Below are positions 12,201 to 25,400 of a stretch of DNA of 60,000 nt, piece by piece; within the stretch, counting starts at the first letter, position 1; every line of letters starts with the position of its first letter. The DNA is from Nematostella vectensis (Eukaryota > Cnidaria > Anthozoa > Actiniaria > Edwardsiidae), in assembly GCF_932526225.1 (NCBI RefSeq), contig NC_064036.1:10301519-10361518 (forward strand), given 5' to 3'. The position numbers and the translations under genes were made by a program. Under the pieces are notes generated by a model. The model had not been told where the DNA came from. It was given only the letters and a program-made list of their open reading frames with translations, and ran no database searches.

Positions 12201-14225
12201 CCTTTCTCTCCTGGATGAGAGTCTACCCCCTCCCCTTCTCTCCTGGATGAGAGTGTACCCCCCCACTTCTCTCCTGGATGAGAGTCTAACCCCCTTCTCT
12301 CCTGGATGAGAGTCTAACCCCCCCTTCTCTCCTGGATAAGAGTCTAACCCCCCCTTCTCTCCTGGATGAGAATCTAACCCCCCTTCTCTCCTGGATAAGA
12401 GTCTAACCCCCCCTTCTCTACTGGATGAGAGTCTAACCCCCCCTTCTCTCCTGGATGAGAATCTAACCCCCCTTCTCTCCTGGATGAGAGTCTACTTCCC
12501 CTTCTCTCCTGGATAAGAGTCTAACCCCCCCTTCTCTCCTGGATGAGAGTCTTACCCCCCTTCTCTCCTGGATGAGAGTCTAACCCCCCCTTCTCTCCTG
12601 GATGAGAGTCTAACCCCCCTTTTCTCCTGGATGAGAGTCTAACCCCCCTTTTCTCCTGGATGAGAGTCTAACCCCCCTTCTCTCCTGGATAAGAGTCTAC
12701 CCCCCCTTTTCTCCTGGATGAGAGTCTAACCCCCCTTTTCTCCTGGATGAGAGTCTAACCCCCCTTTTCTCCTGGATGAGAGTCTAACCCCCCTTTTCTC
12801 CTGGATGAGAGTCTAACCCCCCTTTTCTCCTGGATGAGAGTCTAACCCCCCTTTTCTCCTGGATGAGAGTCTAACCCCCCCTTCTCTCCTGGATAAGAGT
12901 CTAACCCCCCCTTCTCTCCTGGATGAGAGTCTTACCCCCCTTCTCTCCTGGATAAGAGTCTAACCCCCCCTTCTCTCCTGGATAAGAGTCTAACCCCCCC
13001 CTTCTCTCCTGGATGAGAGTCTAACCCCCCTTTTCTCCTGGATGAGAGTCTAACCCTCCCTTCTCTCCTGGATGAGAATCTAACCCCCCTTCTCTCCTGG
13101 ATGAGAGTCTACCCCCCTTTCTCTGCTGGATGAGAGTCTAACCCCCCTTCTCTCCTGGATGAGAGTCTAACCCCCCTTCTCTCCTGGATAAGAGTCTAAC
13201 CCCCCCTTCTCTACTGGATGAGAGTCTAACCCCCCTTCTCTCCTGGATAAGAGTCTACCCCCCCTTCTCTCCTGGATAAGAGTCTAACCCCCCTTCTCTC
13301 CTGGATAAGAGTCTAACCCCCCCCTTCTCTACTGGATGAGAGTCTAACCCCCCCTTCTCTCCTGGATAAGAGTCTAACCCCCCCTTCTCTCCTGGATGAG
13401 AGTCTAACCCCCCCTTCTAACCTGGATGAGAGTCTACCCCCTCTTCTCTCCTGGATGAGAGTCTACCCCCCCTTCTCTCCTGGATGAGAGTCTAACCCCC
13501 CCTTCTAACCTGGATGAGAGTCTACCCCCTCTTCTCTCCTGGATAAGAGTCTAACCCCCCCCTTCTCTCCTGGATAAGAGTCTAACCCCCCCTTCTCTCC
13601 TGGATGAGAGTCTAACCCCCCTTCTCTCCTGGATAAGAGTCTACCCCCCCTTCTTTCCTGGATGAGAGTCTAACCCCCCCTTCTCTCCTGGATAAGAGTC
13701 TAACCCCCCCTTCTCTCCTGGATGAGAGTCTAACCCCCCTTCTCTCCTGGATAAGAGTCTACCCCCCCTTCTCTCCTGGATGAGAGTCTACCCCCCCTTC
13801 TCTCCTGGATGAGAGTCTAACTCCCCCTTCTCTCCTGGATAAGAGTCTAACCCCCCTTCTCTCCTGGATGAGAGTCTACCCCCCCTTCTCTCCTGGATGA
13901 GAGTCTAACCCCCCCTTCTCTCCTGGATAAGAGTCTAACCCCCCCTTCTCTCCTGGATGAGAGTCTAACCCCCCTTCTCTCCTGGATGAGAGTCTACCCC
14001 CCCTTCTCTCCTGGATGAGAGTCTAACCCCCCCTTCTCTCCTGGATAAGAGTCTAACCCCCCCTTCTCTCCTGGATAAGAGTCTAACCCCTCCTTCTCTC
14101 CTGGATGAGAGTCTACCCCCCCTTCTCTCCTGGATAAGAGTCTACCCCCCCTTCTCTCCTGGATGAGAGTCTAACCCCCCCTTCTCTCCTGGATGAGAGT
14201 CTAACCCCCCCCCCCTTCTCTCCTG
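9232..14225 (+). repeat. Minisatellite A, right part
   Basis: Continuation of the ~28-bp array beyond the LINE, roughly 175 copies. Diagnostic variants are GAGTGTACCCC, TTTTCTCC (shortened units), TTCTAACCTGG, TTCTCTACTGG and CTTGATGAG. Many recur in the same order about 2.49 kb apart. It ends at the CTCCTGGATCCTAG sequence where unique DNA and the Wnt4 3' flank begin. Confidence 0.97.
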
Positions 14226-14536
14226 GATCCTAGATCTATCATAAGTATCACACAACACGAATGTCACATATCAACAAACGATGCTTCTCTTATATCAAGG
14301 ATAGAAATGTGCTATTCTCTTGTCCTTCCTATCGTCAGTCATCTCTTCCAAATCAATAGCCGGCTGAAGACATCAGCCTGTCTTGAGTCTAGATCTTTCG
14401 CATGGTGCTTGCCACAGGGTAACCGGTACATATTTGAAGGAGCTTCGCTCCATTCTTTTCGACCAAATTCAGTTCACTGTTGAATCTCTCATCGACGCAA
14501 TCGGATCTTCAGTGAATATTCGGTGATATTTGGTGG
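14226..14536 (-). other. 3' flank / probable 3' UTR of Wnt4-like gene
   Basis: Unique sequence between the array and the Wnt4 stop codon. I see no clear AATAAA on the minus strand here, so the transcript end is undetermined and may reach into the array. Confidence 0.4.
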
Positions 14537-15055
14537 TTATTTGCAATAGCTCACCTCGACTCTTCGCATGCATGTCTGGCATCTCACGTGACAACACCAG
14601 AAGAACTTGCACGCGCATTGCTCCTGCCTCACTTCCGTGCGAGAGACGTAGCCACGCCCGCAGCACATCAAGTCGCACCCGTCAATCGCCTGAGATGTCC
14701 GATTACAGATGCGTCCTTGTGTCCCTAAGGAACCAGTCTTAGGGTTGGGTTCGCAGAAGTCGGGTGACTGTACCAGATACACCAGGTCCATTTGAGTGTG
14801 AGGTTTATATTTGCGATTTTTGGGCACAAGCACGTGTTTCCCGCCTATTAGTTTGTACTCGACCTCAGTAGCTCCATCGAATTTCTCTTTTATGTAGTCG
14901 CCGACGATTCTAAAGTTCGGTAAAGCTCGCCAGCAGGTTTTGATGTTGCACGAGCCGGATACCCCGTGGCATTTGCACTGCAAGTCCATGAACTTTTTAA
15001 CGGCCTGTGGATAATAATAATAATAACTAATGATAAATAATAATAACTAATGATA

Positions 15056-15097
<42 letters not shown>

Positions 15098-17773
15098 CAT
15101 CATCGTTGGATTCTCATGAAATAAAAAGTTTAATGATAAATATCTGTAACTATGAAGATAAATATCTGTATACGAAGATAAATATCTGTAACTATGAAGC
15201 TACACGGTAGGTGGAAATGTAATTGATATACTTTAGAGTAATAAATACGATGTAATATTTTTTTATTGAAAAATCAATCATAAACAAAATTAAACCAAAC
15301 TCCAGAAGTTCATTTGTGCTTACCAGTCTTCCGCCTCTGTTATTATGCAAATTCATCAACACGCGCGCGGGACTGCCAATCCCGCTTCCACGCTCGCGCG
15401 CGTCCACGAATCGCGTGGCAAAGGTCATGCCGAAGTCGATGTCGTCACTGCACCCGGCCCAATTGAAGCCGTCAGCCTGACCACGTGTCTTCCTGTCGCA
15501 TCCGCACTTTTGGCCCAGTCTCCCGGAGCTGCACGCCTGAGTGACTGCGTACGCAACGCCGGCAGATGATATGGCGTGTACAAACGCGGCCTCGCGTGTC
15601 CCTATGGTAACGAGGTTTGTATTAGAACTATGATCACTCAGTAGATGGAGGTTTTCTAGTGTTATCTCATGTTAATGACATACTTATGGCTTTTGTTATG
15701 TTAAGAGCAGAGGAATGGTCCTTGACTTACTGGCGAACACGCAGGGACAAGAAGGATACTTTGAGTAAGTCGGGAATTGCTTTTAGGCTGCGATAAAATG
15801 CGGTAACTTGTGCATACAAGCCTTCAGGCACTTGGACAATAAGGGGGGGGGGGGGGGGGGAATTGGACAATAAGGGAGGGAATACTTGGCACCCGCCACC
15901 ACCCCCTCCCCTAAACACACCGTGGTTTCACTTTACTTTACCTTGCACCTCTCCCCTCTCCCCTACCACCCCCTCCCCTAAACACACCGTGGTTCTGTAC
16001 AGGACCCGAAATGATCCCAGGATCCGAAACGATCCCAGGACCCGAAATGATCCCCAAAAGTACCCCAAGTGATCCCGGGACCCGAAACCATACCGAGGAG
16101 TCCCCGAAATCGACCTCAAGGAATTGCGGTAATGGACAAAGGGAAAGCAGAAAAAATCACTTGCAATTCTTAAAGCTTAATTAAGGGTTTTCCGGTAAAC
16201 ATCACCCCTAAAATTCCATATCCATTTGACAAACAAACGTGTATTTCACCACGAAATGTTTACATGTTTACATGAGCGAATATTAACCGACACATTTTAG
16301 GCAGCCGGTTTGGCCGAGAAGATGACGGAATGACAAAAGCATACTGAGTAATGCACTCGGACAACCCTTTTACTACCGTTGCAAGATGTGGCTTTAGTTG
16401 AAAGCAATATTTATGTGAGTTTTGGATTTTCTTTATGTAGTCGGCCGTACAACCCTGCATGATCTCATGATAGGTCTTTCATTCACCGAATACAAACAAA
16501 CATGCACAAAAGTAACCTTAAGAATAACCTTATGTTTTATCTGTGGATCGATGTGGAGACTTATACAAATAACGCTAAAATGTTTCATATGTTTTTAAAA
16601 CTGAAAGCCAATCCTTCCACATTCCTTTTGTTTGTCCATTACTGCAATTCCTTGGGGTTCATTTCGGGGACTCTAGGGGATCGTTTCGTGTCCCGGGATC
16701 AGTTGGGGTACTTTTGGGGATCGTTTAGGGTCCTGGGATCGTTTCGGGTCCTGGGATCATTTCGGGTCCTGTACAGTTTCCACTTTACCTTACACCTCTC
16801 CGTTTCTCCCTTTCTAGTGTGCGGCGGGCGCACTTACAAATTTCTCTTAAACCCTTTAATATCATATATCCCCCGCCCACACACCATCCCTACAAGAACT
16901 CACAATAATCCTTGAGAAAGCCTCCTCGCAAACGTATTACCAGAGGGCCCCATACTAACCTCCATTGATAGAGTTTCCAAAGACGGGTGACCTGCTGAAC
17001 TGCACCGTAGTGCAGTTCCACGGGCGATAGCGGAACTGGTGTTGGCACTCGAACAGTGCGACGCTTGCCCCGTCTTTCACACTGTCCATGACCTGGATGT
17101 TCCGCTTGCATACTTGGACCTGGCGATGATTCAACAGCTGGCCGATCTCGTCACAGTTTTTCTTGGATAAGAATCTATTTGGGTTACTTCCAGTGAGCGC
17201 TAACGATCTGCAAAGAACGACGTGTACATCGGTCAAAAAGAATTTATAGCCGTGCAACTCCAGAAACGCGCACATTAAATGTACATTTTCAATGATAACT
17301 TTCTACATGGCAGTGTTTTTTGGCGTTTTATTAGCTACTCTGGTTTGAATATTAATACAAAAAGACCTCCTCGGTCATTTCAGCAAAAATCTAAAATTCT
17401 TTTATTCCAGGCATCCTTTTCATTCTCCTGTAATGGTCGTTAGACTTGATAAGGGGTCCAAAACATGAGTTATTGACTATTACCAATTTTCCCTTTTTAA
17501 TGATGATCTTTTAAACTACCAAGAAGAATTGAGTGCCGATATAGTATTTTCTCAAAATCGAGAAAGAATTTAATGGCAAAACATTGTCAAATGACGAATC
17601 AAAATAAGTGTAAACATTAATTTGTAATCTCCATGGCACGTTTGTGGACTGATGAAAGCTAATTCAGTGTACAAGCCGCGACACATCTCTAGGAATACTT
17701 ACAGCCATTGACTTGAGTACACTAGCGAAGCCATTACCAACTGCGTCAGAATAACAATCTTAAGTGCGATCAT
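14537..17773 (-). CDS. Wnt4: Wnt4-like secreted signalling ligand
   Basis: Complete Wnt gene of four exons (17703-17773, 16960-17207, 15324-15601, 14537-15004); phases agree at all three junctions, giving 354 residues, close to the usual ~350. Exon 1 encodes a hydrophobic signal peptide ([20 protein letters not shown]) ending near SSQWL. Core features seen: [43 protein letters not shown] spanning the exon 2/3 junction, and [10 protein letters not shown] (209-218), whose Ser215 is the expected palmitoleoylation site. The Cys-rich C-terminus ends in [30 protein letters not shown] and SPDFCE point to the Wnt4 subfamily; WntA is the main alternative. Wnts are exported via Wntless and bind Frizzled receptors. 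Intron 2 carries a foldback element. Confidence 0.95.
15011..15200. repeat. (TAA/ATAATA)n and 24-bp-like repeats in Wnt4 intron 3
   Basis: An ATA/TAA trinucleotide stretch at 15010-15096, just upstream of the exon 4 acceptor on the minus strand, followed by imperfect copies of AAGATAAATATCTGTA at about 15135-15195. Confidence 0.85.
15841..15862 (+). repeat. Poly-G tract in Wnt4 intron 2
   Basis: An uninterrupted run of about 18 G flanked by copies of TTGGACAATAAGGG on both sides. Confidence 0.9.
15995..16776. mobile_element. Foldback element in Wnt4 intron 2
   Basis: Two ~146-nt arms in inverted orientation, 15995-16140 and 16631-16776, around a ~490-nt centre. The outer ends read CTGTACAGGACCCG and CGGGTCCTGTACAG; the inner ends read GGTAATGGACAAA and TTTGTCCATTACTGC. 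Each arm holds a short imperfect repeat of GGACCCGAAATGATCCC. No transposase ORF is present, so it is non-autonomous. Superfamily not assigned. Confidence 0.8.
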
Positions 17774-20700
17774 TATTGAACGTGAACAGCAAACACTGCG
17801 TTGCAATGAAGGCTTCCTTCTATCTGTACAAAGAGAAAGACAGACTATGATAAGAATTTACCTGGACAAAGAGTTAATCCTGTGGTGTAATAGTGTCTTG
17901 CGCGGTACCGCCACCAAAGGCAGCGGGCCGCCTGCAGTGAAACACCAGCACGCACGAATCAGAAAAGTTTTACCCCAAGGCGACTGGTGAACACATAGCA
18001 CAATGGACCCTTTTATAATCTCACGGATATTACTTGCAGGCTTCTCTGAATTCAGACGAGTCGAATACCACACTGTAGTCACCCACGATCAGAAGATTGA
18101 ATAATAGGCCTCTTAACAGTTAGTTTTAATAAACGTTTTAATCATCTTTTGTGATGGCCCGGCTTTAGCAAAGGCCGAGATCATTGTAATCAAAAGCGCT
18201 CACTCGGGGTATTAAAAGTGTAGTGTCCTGGTGGATGCACACAATAGGGGTTGTGAAGGTGATACCGTGAGCACAATACGGACGGCAGGACGGGGAGATC
18301 GTTAATTAAGTCCTATGAACTCGGTAAAGACGAAAGCCGCAAAAGGCGAGGGAACAAGACATTTATTGGATTGCGCCTCCTGAGTTTTCCTCGTTGACTT
18401 TTCAAGAATGAGGTTTTGTGGTCTAAGAGAATGAGAAGCTTTCTACATGTCAATAAAAAGCATGCATTAGCGATGGGTTTAAGTTCGTAGAAAAAAATAC
18501 TTTCACGAGCTGCGAAATAATCCCCCAAAAGACACAACGCACTAATTCGACACTAAAGCTCAAATGGAATATCGAAGGGGTTATTTCACTGAAATAATTG
18601 GAATAATAATAAAGCACATTCAAGGAAGGTTTAAATGGAATAAATTTTGCACATTATTTCGGCTAGAGTTTTACCTAACACAAGTTTCTCAAAGTTTTCG
18701 TCCTGAAGATTAGCGTAAACAGTGAAATATCCAATGTGAGAAAGTCTGAGCAAAATCTCGTCAAAAAAAGTTAACTGAATACAAAGCGCACCTTGGCCAC
18801 AAGCTTATTTTCCGAAAAATGACTTCCTCTTTTTTTTCTTTTTTACTGAGTTGCTATATTATATTTCTATTGCCCTTTTATCCGCTCTCTAACATTCACT
18901 ATTGCTTACAAAGAAAGTTGAAGTTGGAAACCGCGCGCATATTTATTGATACTCCTGTTGAATCTAGCAGGGTTTTCTTTTCTAGTATCTGGAATATCGC
19001 GTGCCGAAAACTGTCAATTCAACATCTCATCCCGGACTTCTAGCCGGTAGATCTTACCTCTACAGTAATCCGTTTGTTTAAGCTTCTGCCGGTTGAATAA
19101 CGGAACACGGCGCTTATCGTTGTGTACTTTAGGCCAAATCTCTTCTAATAGTAGTTTGATGTTTTCTCGGCTAGAGATTCGTACACCTGCTCTCACTTAC
19201 TTTGTTGCCGATTGCTCTTTGCCTAGGCTGACTTCGCACTTTTGTTTATTTATGATTTGTAATTATCCTGACGTATCTTTCCCCAGGGAGTCGCACCCAG
19301 ACTAGCCCAATTCACAACAAAAGACCAAGCGACTGATTTCATCGTCAAATTATTTTCAATTTGTTTGGCTCCGTTCGTCCAGAACTTCTCGGTATATTTC
19401 TTATGAAGTCGACTAGATATCGCGGAAACTCTGGTATTTCTTCATTTAAAACGATACATAAATTGTTATCTTTATATGGGCTGGTTACGGTATTTCGCTT
19501 TGTGTTTTGATTAAATCGAGTCTCGAAGTTTATATAATAAACATAACCTCCAATACTTAAAAACCGGAAACTTAATAATAGATTAAGCAGGATATTAATT
19601 ACCAGAAAGCCGATAAAATCGATTTACGGACCGCTTTTCAAGGGTGTCGGCAATGCCTATCTTGATGTTATTGAGAGAACAGATTAGTGATTGAACTATA
19701 TAGTAATAAAAAAATGCTTAGATAACACGTCACTTTCAAATAACCGAAGTTGTCTTTCTTATCAGGTAGCGATTAGCATTCGCGCGCACGGTCATTTTAA
19801 GGCCGTCATTTTAGCTTCGAACATTGCGGAGGATGTATCATTCTGTGAATTGTCCGAGAGATGTAAAAATTGACAAAAATGTGAAGATCTGTCAATATCG
19901 TATGTCATAAAGAAAAAGAGGAAGGCTGTTTAATGTTTAAAAGACAAATGAAATCCTCGTAGCGTGGGTGGGTTAGTTCGATGCCTTCGAGTGTATACAA
20001 TGACTCACAAGTCGACAATTGATATAACTCGGTTGAAAAGATTTGACATAACAGTTTCAGTTCTATGAGGTTCATAGGAGTTACCTCTATGCCTGTTACA
20101 ATTACATTATTCCACATAGAGAATTTCCTATTATTTATAAGACATTTGAAGCCGTTTCCCAAAAGAGAAATGTGTTTTGGGGGGTAATGTAGGTTCGCGA
20201 CTCGTCGATAAAAGATGATGAAACCGTGCCAGAATTGATTTGCAAACATGCAACTTTTTCACCCCGAATGTCTTTTGCCAGTCATATCTATAAAATACAG
20301 ACTTGGTAAAATAGAACGTTTTTAGCCCAATAACCCTCACCAAAGACCCGAATTTGAACAAGAAATGCAGCATTAAAAAAAGGATCTAGGTGGAACGGTA
20401 TAGCCGAACATCATTTAAAGCGAGCGTGTTAACAGATGGAAATTGGAGCGTGCACTAAAAAGCTACTTCCCTCCCAATGCCTTAATCTACGTTTACCATC
20501 GGAAACTATACGCCTTTTTTATTAAGAGATTATTTTTTTTTCTTCTAGTCATATGTTGGGATTTAGTCTTCTAAAGAACCCTGGTCTACATACACGTAAT
20601 TTAAAGTTTTAGGTTAAAGTGCTACTTATTGTATCCGTTCATCTACTTTTAAGTCTGTACACAGAAGCTAATAGCCTAGCTTACACCCCCTCCCCCACGC

Positions 20701-20937
20701 TCAGCAGAACCCAGTGAATAACTTGAGCAAACAGTAAGGTTTGTTTAGCGGTTGCCGCCCACACACGTCACCTAGCGAAGACCGAAGACGGTGTGATATT
20801 CGACGGTGAAGAAACCGTCACAAGGCAACACCTAAGAGGTAATATATATTTTCTTCGTTTGATTAGCAAAACAGGGAGGTTTCATTCTTGAACTTGGCGT
20901 TTATTAAATATTGTACACTATATTCCACAATAATTAT
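17774..20937. other. Intergenic DNA 5' of Wnt4-like gene, no gene seen
   Basis: AT-rich unique sequence without a convincing exon. It should hold the Wnt4 promoter and 5' UTR, but no core element can be assigned. The short ORFs here have no recognisable content. Confidence 0.6.
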
Positions 20938-21329
20938 GTAGCTCCAGAAAATATCCATCTCCCCCCCTCCCCATGGAGGGGACCCCTTCTGGAATTTCCA
21001 GCCCTTGGAAAAAAATAAATACAGTAATTGTTATAATGCAGGCGTTTGCCTATTTACCCGGCGTTTACCTATTTACCCGGTGTTTTATAGCCGCCAATTG
21101 GATCAATTTGAGCAAAAATATAAAATCCAAGATTGCGGCTACGAATCGCTCGAAGCCGGCTTTTCGCTATAAAAACATCGGGTAAACGCCATTGCAGGCT
21201 ATAACTGTTAGGAAAAAGGGCATTTTACCCCCCCCCCCCTCCCCTCTGGAAATTCCTGGGCGTTTGACCCCGCACTACCCGGAATTTCTAATCCCCTCCA
21301 GGGGGGATATGGATATTTTCTGGAGCTAC
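20938..21329. mobile_element. MITE-like element with long terminal inverted repeats
   Basis: Ends are inverted copies of GTAGCTCCAGAAAATATCCA, and the similarity extends about 40-50 nt inward through pyrimidine-rich sequence and GGAATTTC motifs. The interior has a direct repeat of GCGTTTRCCTATTTACCCGG. No coding capacity; a non-autonomous DNA transposon is the likely identity. Confidence 0.8.
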
Positions 21330-22181
21330 CCATTGAAATTTGCGTTTATGAGTAAATCAAAACATTGACTATACTTAGGCAAAAATATTTCTAAAAGTAG
21401 AGCGCTGCATGAATTCAAATCAAGAACATGGAATAAAAGGTTGATATTGAATAAATCTAGAGTACAATTATTGCTGTGTCTTTGATGGCAAGGCTATTCT
21501 TTAAGGAGGAAAGATGTTGTTATAGCAGGCTTTAAGCAGATATTATTTTTCGCTTGATTAACAAGTTCCATTCTTGAGCTAGTAGTTATTAATTTTTGCA
21601 CATTACTGCATACATAATTGAAAACAAACGAAAAATATCTATATTAGGAAAAAGTATACCTCTTCTGTCTAAAAATAAAACACTCTTTCTATTATTAATT
21701 CTTCAAATTATTGAAAGAAATTGGCTGATATGGAATATAATATTTAGTAGACACTATTGAAATTTTTGTTTTGGTAGCTTATAAAACCTACAAATAATTA
21801 TATTATTTGCTCAGAAGAATCTACAACAAAATAATTTTAAGATTTGCGATACTTTCACTCAAATCAAAGGCATAGCCCGCATATTTGCAAAACAGGCTAC
21901 TTTAAAACACTCAATTTATTTTGTCTAAATCAGAATTGCAATTTAGAATTTTCGGTTACATCTAAAGAAATAGTTTAGCGTTTAAAAGAAACAATCTTTT
22001 TCTTTTTGAAATGGTTGAATATTATAAAAGAATATTTTTAAATTAAGAAAGCTCTGATTTTCCTTTTTTTTTCTTCTTTGTATTTAGTCCCTATTTTGCT
22101 GGCCCACTCGGAGGTGTCAATAGACTCGCCCGTGAGATGGTTGGGAAATCTATGAGATTACACTTTTTTTTAATAAAAACC
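21330..22181. other. AT-rich intergenic DNA, nothing recognised
   Basis: Unique AT-rich sequence between two MITE-like elements. I see no exon, RNA gene or repeat array. Confidence 0.6.
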
Positions 22182-22469
22182 TTTTTATAAGAACGTCCAG
22201 CCTGAGATTTCACCAAATGCTAAGGACATGCCGAGGCTCAGATAGCAGAAAAATGTTTCTTTTCTAGTCCTGATGCGTTCTAAAATTGAATCAAATTGTG
22301 CTCATAGGAACAGCCTTATTATTGCTATTGATCCTAATAATTCATTGGGAATTATTTTCTCATATACACTAAAATTTAAGAACATCTTTAAGAACATATC
22401 CAGCCTTAAAATCTCCCGAAAATAAGAACGGCCAGCAGCCTCAATTGAAAATTAGACGTTCTTATAAAA
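22182..22469. mobile_element. MITE family M1, copy 1
   Basis: Begins with TTTTTATAAGAACGTC and ends with its inverted copy GACGTTCTTATAAAA. The interior (CCAGCCTGAGATTTCAC, TGATGCGTT, CCTTATTATTGCTATTG, TAATAATTCATTGGG) is shared with the element at 30137-30495, showing a dispersed family. No ORF. Confidence 0.85.
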
Positions 22470-25400
22470 CAAGAGAGTATAACCCAAGATAACTCAAACA
22501 TTCCGCTACTGCAAATAATTTTTGTTTCCTTTTAGCTTCTTTTATACGTATTTTTTCCCTCAATAATTCGGACATTCCGCAAATAAAAATGATTTTTGCT
22601 TCTTCAATAGGAAGGGTTCGACTACAGGGGTCAAGACTTGATGTTAACTAATGCAATGAAAGAAAAGATTCAGGAAAAGCTGGTAGAGATGATCTCCTTT
22701 TTACCATTTTCTCTTTTTCTTGTAAAATCAGGTAAGTAATAAGTTTTTGCCTTGATAAATCCGTTTGTCTTTTGAATATGTGAATTTTAATGTGAAATAA
22801 AGTTGTTGAAAATGACATATCCTCCTATGTATATTGATGTATAAAATTATATACACGTCTAAAAACAGCAAATAGAGTATTATAGTGATCCCTTAGATTT
22901 TTATTAATTCTTAACATTTTCTCTTATTACGATCTTTGCCTTGGTCTAAGAGATATCCAGCTTGCACTCGAAAAACGATCAGATTTAAGGGGCTTAATCA
23001 ACTAATCAATTTAAAGACACGCTTAAGTAACAGTATCATAAGTTTTACCTTGTCAACGAAGCAGAAGGAAAGAGACAGGACTTCACTGTGTCAAGAAACA
23101 CACTTCTACCAAAAAATACCACAACCCTCATATATCCTAACTCATATATCCTGTTGCTAGGAAACCTCTATGATTGACATAGTGGCATCAGTATATTGTT
23201 GATAAAGGCATTTCCTTTTGTTATATATTTGTAAGAGGTCGTGTGTTCCGCCTAATTTTGTTTTTACATTTTCCTAGCAACATCAATTAAGCTTCTCGCA
23301 GCTGTAAGGAAGTTGTGTAATTCAGCCAACCCACGTTTTCGGAATTCGAGTCCTGTTTCTGTATCAAAGTCGAACCCGAGCCATTAACTCGGCCTGGAGT
23401 CGCTAAAAAATCAACATTCTTCCGGGCTTTTTAACAGAGAACTTCAATACATTTAACCTAATTGTCGCAACGTTTTGATCGCCGAAAAGAGCTGTTGCGC
23501 TTTCTTAAATGCTACTTGAATATGAACGATTTGGATAAGTCAGTTTATAAACGCAATCATCAGTGTGAGAGCCGACCGATAAGGTCATTCAAAAACACCT
23601 GTGTATAGGATAACACAAGTCCAATATTAAATAGAAAATTTAATCAAGGCTAATCAAGGCATTGCCTTTATTACAAATTTCGCTGTTTGGAAATGTTTTA
23701 GCTTGATACAATGCCGATTTATCAGCTTTCTCAGTTGTTCACCCACGCAAGTTCACATGCTGTTTGGTATCATAGTTTATAAATGCCTATCCTGCTGGGA
23801 TTGCGACATTTTATTACAACGCAACGTTTTCGTAACATAATCGATTCCTAAACAAAGCAATCACGTACTATATGTATGACGGATAAGCCGACGACTCCCT
23901 GTGGAAAAGAGAGAGTGCTACCATAGGGATTCTATAACAACATTCGAAACAGTTACGAAGAAATCACGAAAAACGGATCATAATACATCTGAGCTTGAGC
24001 CTATATGTTGTATATGACTCTCACATCGATGTTTTGAGATGCAATTCTGACGAAAATAATGTGTTATAGGCAAAACTGACATAAGGAAAAAATTGTGTAT
24101 AACTTGAGTAATAATCCTAGCTTTGCGGGTTCACACACAAAATTATTTTTCTTTTTTGGGCGATGACTAATACGCCATTTTTCTTGATAAAATGTATGTG
24201 TGTATGTATTTATCGAATATACCTAACTTCATTAATCAAGATCTTATTTTAGTAAAGAAGAGAAGATAGGAAAAACGCGAATGTTATAAAAAGCAAGGTG
24301 CGTGTAACAGAAGATGTGACCAAAGTATAAATCCAAGAAACATGATTCAAGAGAGGGTTTCGACGGTAATCTTAATTTTAGATATTTACCTAAAGCTACT
24401 AAGAGTTATTGCCTTTTCGGTGCATTCAAAGATGATGAGCTGTACACGTGGCCATCATACTGACGCGGGAGAGAGTCCATGTAGTGCTTACAGCTGAAGT
24501 AATTGGTTGATAGAACCAAAATAAAATAGGTATGTGACATGCAGCAGAAGAGTCAAGGAGCTTGACAATTGTAGTGTGACAATGGCATGTTTCTCTATTC
24601 TGGTGGCGCAGAAAACTTGTATCATATACTTACTTCGCCATTAGGTAAAACAACAAAACTATACTCTTGTTTTTTTTTTTTTAGTATTTTGTTTTGGTAC
24701 CGCGCGCACGTCTTCGCAAAATGAAACTTGCAATTTTTGTCGATCGATCCTTGCTGCGATTTTCGAGGGCGACTTGATCGAACGCCAGGCCGAACCAGGT
24801 TTTGACGCGACGAAAGGTGTTTTAAAATAGTAGCGAACCGCTACAAATCGACCAACATGCCCGGTCCCGGCAAAATAACAGTAAAATGCATGGGGACAAA
24901 TTTCGATATAACATTCGGTATGACACTTTGACCACGACCCGATATGCCTAACTCAATTTGCTCCTACACAATGAAATTTCCAACTTTACAAGCCGTAGAC
25001 GTTATTACACATCAATACCCTCTTAGTCTACGATAAGCTTCTTTATTTTGTTTTACTTATTTATTTATTAATGTTTTTCGTCAATTTCCCTGAATATTGT
25101 CCTTTCAAGAGTTTCGATTAACGATATAATTTTTAGTTCTCTTGCTATATCAATATCGAGGTTCCACTATATTTTATTGGTTTTCAGAAGAAGCTGTATA
25201 CGTTGCAGCTCGGTAAGCTTGAATTGGCAGCGAAGAATTTGCCGCGAATTTGCAGGTTATTTACACCTACGATTTCTGATGCGATGAAATCCTAGCTCGG
25301 TCACGCGAAAGAAATTAAAATCGGTTATCTATTCCCAGATCAAAGAAAGGGAAAACAACAACAAAAAACTAATGTCATAACTGTCGTAAGGTACCTATTA

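Noticed and set aside
1604-14225. CRISPR-like array of regularly spaced repeats
   Set aside because: Units are contiguous without unique spacers, in an intron-containing animal genome; this is a minisatellite.
15345-15569. Plus-strand 74-codon ORF
   Set aside because: Shadow of Wnt4 exon 3 on the opposite strand.
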